DNA from: Salipiger marinus
GTDB lineage: Bacteria > Pseudomonadota > Alphaproteobacteria > Rhodobacterales > Rhodobacteraceae
Assembly: GCF_900100085.1 (NCBI RefSeq)
Contig: NZ_FNEJ01000007.1
Coordinates: 62,001-126,000, forward strand
DNA: 64,000 nt
Reading direction: 5' to 3'
Below the pieces are notes generated by a model. The model ran no database searches and was not told the origin of the DNA. It saw only the letters and a list, made by a program, of their open reading frames with translations. Each line of letters begins with the position of its first letter. The first letter of the stretch is position 1. Of this stretch, positions 61,364-64,000 are shown piece by piece. Position numbers and translations under genes: made by a program.

Positions 61364-62451
61364 AGATCGCGTTTTATGGATCAAGCCTGCTGTCCTCGTA
61401 CTGGAACGGGGCTGCCACCTATTACCGGGGCCTGCTGAAGGCGCTGTCCCGGCTGGGCCACGACATCACCTTTTACGAACCCGATGCCTTTGACCGGCAG
61501 GCGCATCGCGACATCTCCCCGCCGGACTGGGCCCGGGTGGTGGTCTACCCCGCCACGCCCGAAGGGCTGGAAACTGCCGCCCGTCAGGCGGCGGCGGCGG
61601 ATATCGTGGTCAAGGCGTCGGGCGTGGGGTATGCCGATGACCTGCTGCTGGAGCGGGTCATGACCCATGCCGCCCCACACGCGCTGCGGGTGTTCTGGGA
61701 TGTCGACGCGCCCGCGACGCTGGCCGCGCTGCGGGCCGCGCCGGATGATCCGCTGCGCCGCTGCCTGCCCGATCTCGACATGGTGCTGACCTATGGCGGC
61801 GGCGATGCGGTGGTCGCGGCCTATCGCGGGCTGGGGGCGCGCTGGTGCGTGCCGATCTACAACGCGCTGGATCCCGACACGCATTTTGCCGTGGCGCCGC
61901 AGGACCGCTTCGCCGCAGCCCTGTCCTTTCTGGGCAACCGGCTGCCGGACCGCGAGGCCCGCGTGGCGGAGTTTTTCCTGAAACCCGCAGCCGACCTGCC
62001 CGATCTGGAGTTCCTGCTGGGCGGCTCGGGCTGGGATCCGCAGCAGCTGCCCGCCAATGTCACCCATCTGGGCCATGTCGGCACCGGGGATCACAACCGC
62101 TTCAACTGCTCGCCCATGGCGGTGCTGAACATCAGCCGCGACAGCATGGCCGCCACCGGCTTTTCGCCCGCAACCCGTGTGTTCGAGGCGGCAGGCGTCG
62201 GCGCCTGCCTGATCACAGATTACTGGGAGGGGATCGACGCCTTCCTTGCGCCCGGATCCGAGGTGCTGGTCGCCCGTGACGGGCGCGACGTCGCCGAGAT
62301 CCTTGTGGGGCTGACGCCGGAGCGCGCCCGCGCCATTGGCGCTGCGGCGCAGGCGCGGCTGCTGACCGATCACACCTATGACCACCGCGCGCGCGAGGCG
62401 CATGCCTGTTTTCTGCGCGCCGCCCAGTCCAGAAAGGTTGCCGCCGAATGA
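61360..62451 (+). CDS. CgeB-like glycosyltransferase 2
   Basis: A 363-residue GT-B protein. MKIAFYGSSLLSSYWNGAATYYRGLLKALSRLGHDITFYEPDAF, RVFWDVDAPATLAALR, LSFLGNRLPDREARVAEFFL and NISRDSMAATGFSPATRVFEAAGVGACLITDYWEG at the donor site. ATGA overlap at both ends. Shares the opening pattern (S/T-x-x-S/W-x-N-G) with its neighbours but differs clearly in sequence, so the copies are old. Confidence 0.82.
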   Translation: MKIAFYGSSLLSSYWNGAATYYRGLLKALSRLGHDITFYEPDAFDRQAHRDISPPDWARVVVYPATPEGLETAARQAAAADIVVKASGVGYADDLLLERVMTHAAPHALRVFWDVDAPATLAALRAAPDDPLRRCLPDLDMVLTYGGGDAVVAAYRGLGARWCVPIYNALDPDTHFAVAPQDRFAAALSFLGNRLPDREARVAEFFLKPAADLPDLEFLLGGSGWDPQQLPANVTHLGHVGTGDHNRFNCSPMAVLNISRDSMAATGFSPATRVFEAAGVGACLITDYWEGIDAFLAPGSEVLVARDGRDVAEILVGLTPERARAIGAAAQARLLTDHTYDHRAREAHACFLRAAQSRKVAAE

Positions 62452-63563
62452 CCGCGCCCATGGATATCGTCATCTTCGGCCTGTCCCTGACCTCGTCCTG
62501 GGGCAATGGCCACGCCACCACCTACCGCGCGCTGATCCGGGGGCTCGCCGATCAGGGGCACCGGGTGCTGTTTCTGGAACGCGACGTGCCGTGGTATGCG
62601 GCGCAGCGCGACCTGCCGGATCCGCAGTTCTGCGAGCTGGAGCTTTACGACGATCCCGAACAGGTGCTGGCCCGCCATGCCGACCGGCTGCGCGCCGCCG
62701 ATGCCGTGATCGTCGGATCCTATGTGCCGGACGGGATCGGCCTGATCGACCGGCTGGCGGCGATGGATCTGCGGCGCTTCTGCTTTTATGACATCGACAC
62801 GCCGGTGACGCTGGCGCGGCTGCGGCAGGGCGAGGAGGAATATCTGGCCCGCCGCCAGATCCCGCTCTTTGATCTTTATCTGTCGTTCAGCGGCGGACAG
62901 GTGCTGAACGAGCTGCAGCGCGACTGGGGCGCGCGGCGCGCCGAGGCGCTGTTCTGTTCGGTGGATGCGCAGCGCTACCACCCCACCGACGAGCCCAAGA
63001 TCTGGGATCTGGGCTATCTTGGCACCTACAGCCCCGACCGGCAGGTGCGGCTTAACGAGTTGCTGATAGAACCCGCCCGCGCCCGGCCCGACCTGCGCTT
63101 CGTCGTGGCGGGGCCGCAATATCCCGACAGCCTCGACTGGCCCGGCAATGTCGACCGCATCGACCATCTGCCGCCCGAAAAACACGCCTCGTTCTACAGC
63201 CGCCAGCGCTTTACCCTGAACGTGACGCGGGATGACATGATCGCGGCGGGCTGGTCGCCCTCGGTCCGGCTGTTCGAGGCGGCGGCCTGCGCGACGCCGG
63301 TGATCAGCGATCCATGGCCGGGGCTGGACGGGCTTTTCCCCGAGGACGAGGCGATCCTGATCGCGCGCAGCCGCGACGACGTGCTGACCGCGCTGTGCAA
63401 GCCCGAAAAGGCCGCCTGCGCCATCGGCCAGACCGCGCGCCGGATCGTCGCCACATCCCATACCGGGGCCGCCCGCGCCCAAGACCTGCTGCGCGCCCTG
63501 AGCCCCGGGGCCGGTGCGCGCCCCCCGCGTCATGAGCCCTTTCTGGAAGGATCGACCCAATGA
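62448..63563 (+). CDS. CgeB-like glycosyltransferase 3
   Basis: A 371-residue GT-B protein. IVIFGLSLTSSWGNGHATTYRALIRGLADQGHRVLFLERD, FCFYDIDTPVTLARL, IWDLGYLGTYSPDRQVRL and NVTRDDMIAAGWSPSVRLFEAAACATPVISDPWPG. More similar to copy 2 than to copy 1 in the donor region. Overlaps the next gene by ATGA. The three enzymes may add different sugars in sequence. Confidence 0.82.
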   Translation: MTAPMDIVIFGLSLTSSWGNGHATTYRALIRGLADQGHRVLFLERDVPWYAAQRDLPDPQFCELELYDDPEQVLARHADRLRAADAVIVGSYVPDGIGLIDRLAAMDLRRFCFYDIDTPVTLARLRQGEEEYLARRQIPLFDLYLSFSGGQVLNELQRDWGARRAEALFCSVDAQRYHPTDEPKIWDLGYLGTYSPDRQVRLNELLIEPARARPDLRFVVAGPQYPDSLDWPGNVDRIDHLPPEKHASFYSRQRFTLNVTRDDMIAAGWSPSVRLFEAAACATPVISDPWPGLDGLFPEDEAILIARSRDDVLTALCKPEKAACAIGQTARRIVATSHTGAARAQDLLRALSPGAGARPPRHEPFLEGSTQ

Positions 63564-64000
63564 GTCCCATGTCAGCCAAGCGGCGCCTGAACATCCTTGT
63601 CACCGGCGGGGCCGGATTTGTCGGATCGCATCTGTGCGACGCCCTGCTTGCGGCGGGGCACCACGTCACCTGTCTGGAAAGCTTCCTGACCGGATCGCGC
63701 GCCAATATCGCCCCGCTGCTGAACCACCCCCGCTTTGCGCTGGTGGAAGGTGATGTCTGCACCCCCTATGCCCATGAGGAACGGCTGGACCGGATCTACA
63801 ACCTTGCCTGCGCGGCCTCCCCCGCGCGCTATCAGGCCGATCCGATCCACACCATGATGACCTGCGTCAACGGCGCCGCCAACATGCTGGCGCTGGCCGA
63901 AACCCATGGCGCGCGCTTCCTGCAGGCCTCGACCAGCGAGGTTTACGGCGATCCCGAACAGCACCCGCAGCACGAGGATTACCACGGCAATGTCAGCTGC
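63560..64000 (+). CDS. UDP-glucuronate decarboxylase-like SDR (UDP-xylose synthase), 3' end cut by window
   Basis: The first 147 residues of an extended SDR; the frame is open to the last base. NILVTGGAGFVGSHLCDALLAAGHHVTCLESFLTG (GxxGxxG), then YNLACAASPARYQADPIHTMMTCVNGAANML and LQASTSEVYGDPEQHPQ are characteristic of UDP-glucuronic acid decarboxylases. The catalytic YxxxK lies beyond the window. Start ATG at 63560 overlaps the CgeB-3 stop. UDP-xylose would be a donor for the glycosyltransferases; that donor role is inference. Confidence 0.8.
   Translation, partial: MSPMSAKRRLNILVTGGAGFVGSHLCDALLAAGHHVTCLESFLTGSRANIAPLLNHPRFALVEGDVCTPYAHEERLDRIYNLACAASPARYQADPIHTMMTCVNGAANMLALAETHGARFLQASTSEVYGDPEQHPQHEDYHGNVSC

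Overview
This 64 kb window is GC-rich, densely coded chromosomal or megaplasmid DNA. It most resembles an alphaproteobacterium of the Rhodobacterales type. The reasons are the roughly two-thirds GC content, operons joined by ATGA and TGATG overlaps, many sugar ABC importers with divergent regulators, and alphaproteobacterial general-stress (EcfG-type) promoter motifs. I see no tRNA, rRNA, transposase, integrase or CRISPR array. No gene-free stretch exceeds about 240 bases.

From 1 to 43.5 kb the window is a sugar-uptake and catabolism island. (a) 1-2.9 kb: the tail of an amidohydrolase, two Dpp/Opp-type ATPases and a CDA-type deaminase. (b) 2.9-10.7 kb: a ribose-type importer operon (binding protein, double ATPase with an extra C-terminal GAF-like domain, permease), a D-apionate-lactonase-like protein, a DenD-like dehydrogenase and a GntR/FadR regulator. 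(c) 10.9-18.7 kb: a polyol importer operon of the Smo/Mal type with a small membrane protein, a zinc polyol dehydrogenase, a HAD phosphatase and xylulokinase. (d) 19-25.6 kb: a SorC-family regulator, then a tagatose-type operon (3-epimerase, PfkB kinase, PF08013 epimerase/GatZ-KbaZ-like protein, three SDRs). (e) 25.6-38.2 kb: a ten-gene operon with a complete Mal-type importer plus TIM-barrel isomerases, a Gfo/Idh/MocA oxidoreductase, an alpha/beta hydrolase, an Rpe-like epimerase and a ROK kinase. It is flanked by a divergent Gfo/Idh-esterase pair and a LacI regulator. (f) 38.3-44.7 kb: a fructose-type importer with a class I aldolase-like protein and a PfkB kinase, controlled by a divergent ROK regulator.

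From 44.7 to 54.7 kb lies a stress-related segment. It holds a single-domain response regulator, a very large CheB-CheR-PAS-HWE histidine kinase, a ferritin-like protein, a binding protein overlapping a cation-diffusion-facilitator gene, NDH-2, an SRPBCC protein with a formaldehyde-dehydrogenase-like enzyme, and a small acidic protein. Most transcription units here have an upstream GGAAC-N17-GTT motif, the signature of alphaproteobacterial EcfG promoters.

From 54.7 kb to the window end is a translationally coupled glycan-type biosynthetic cassette. It has a nucleotide-sugar epimerase, a glycoside-hydrolase/nucleotide-sugar-epimerase fusion, a B12-binding radical SAM protein, a GT4 glycosyltransferase, three tandem CgeB-like glycosyltransferases and a truncated UDP-glucuronate decarboxylase-like gene. 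It too is preceded by a GGAAC-N17-GTT motif, so the cassette is probably part of the general stress response. That link is the most interesting inference from the window.
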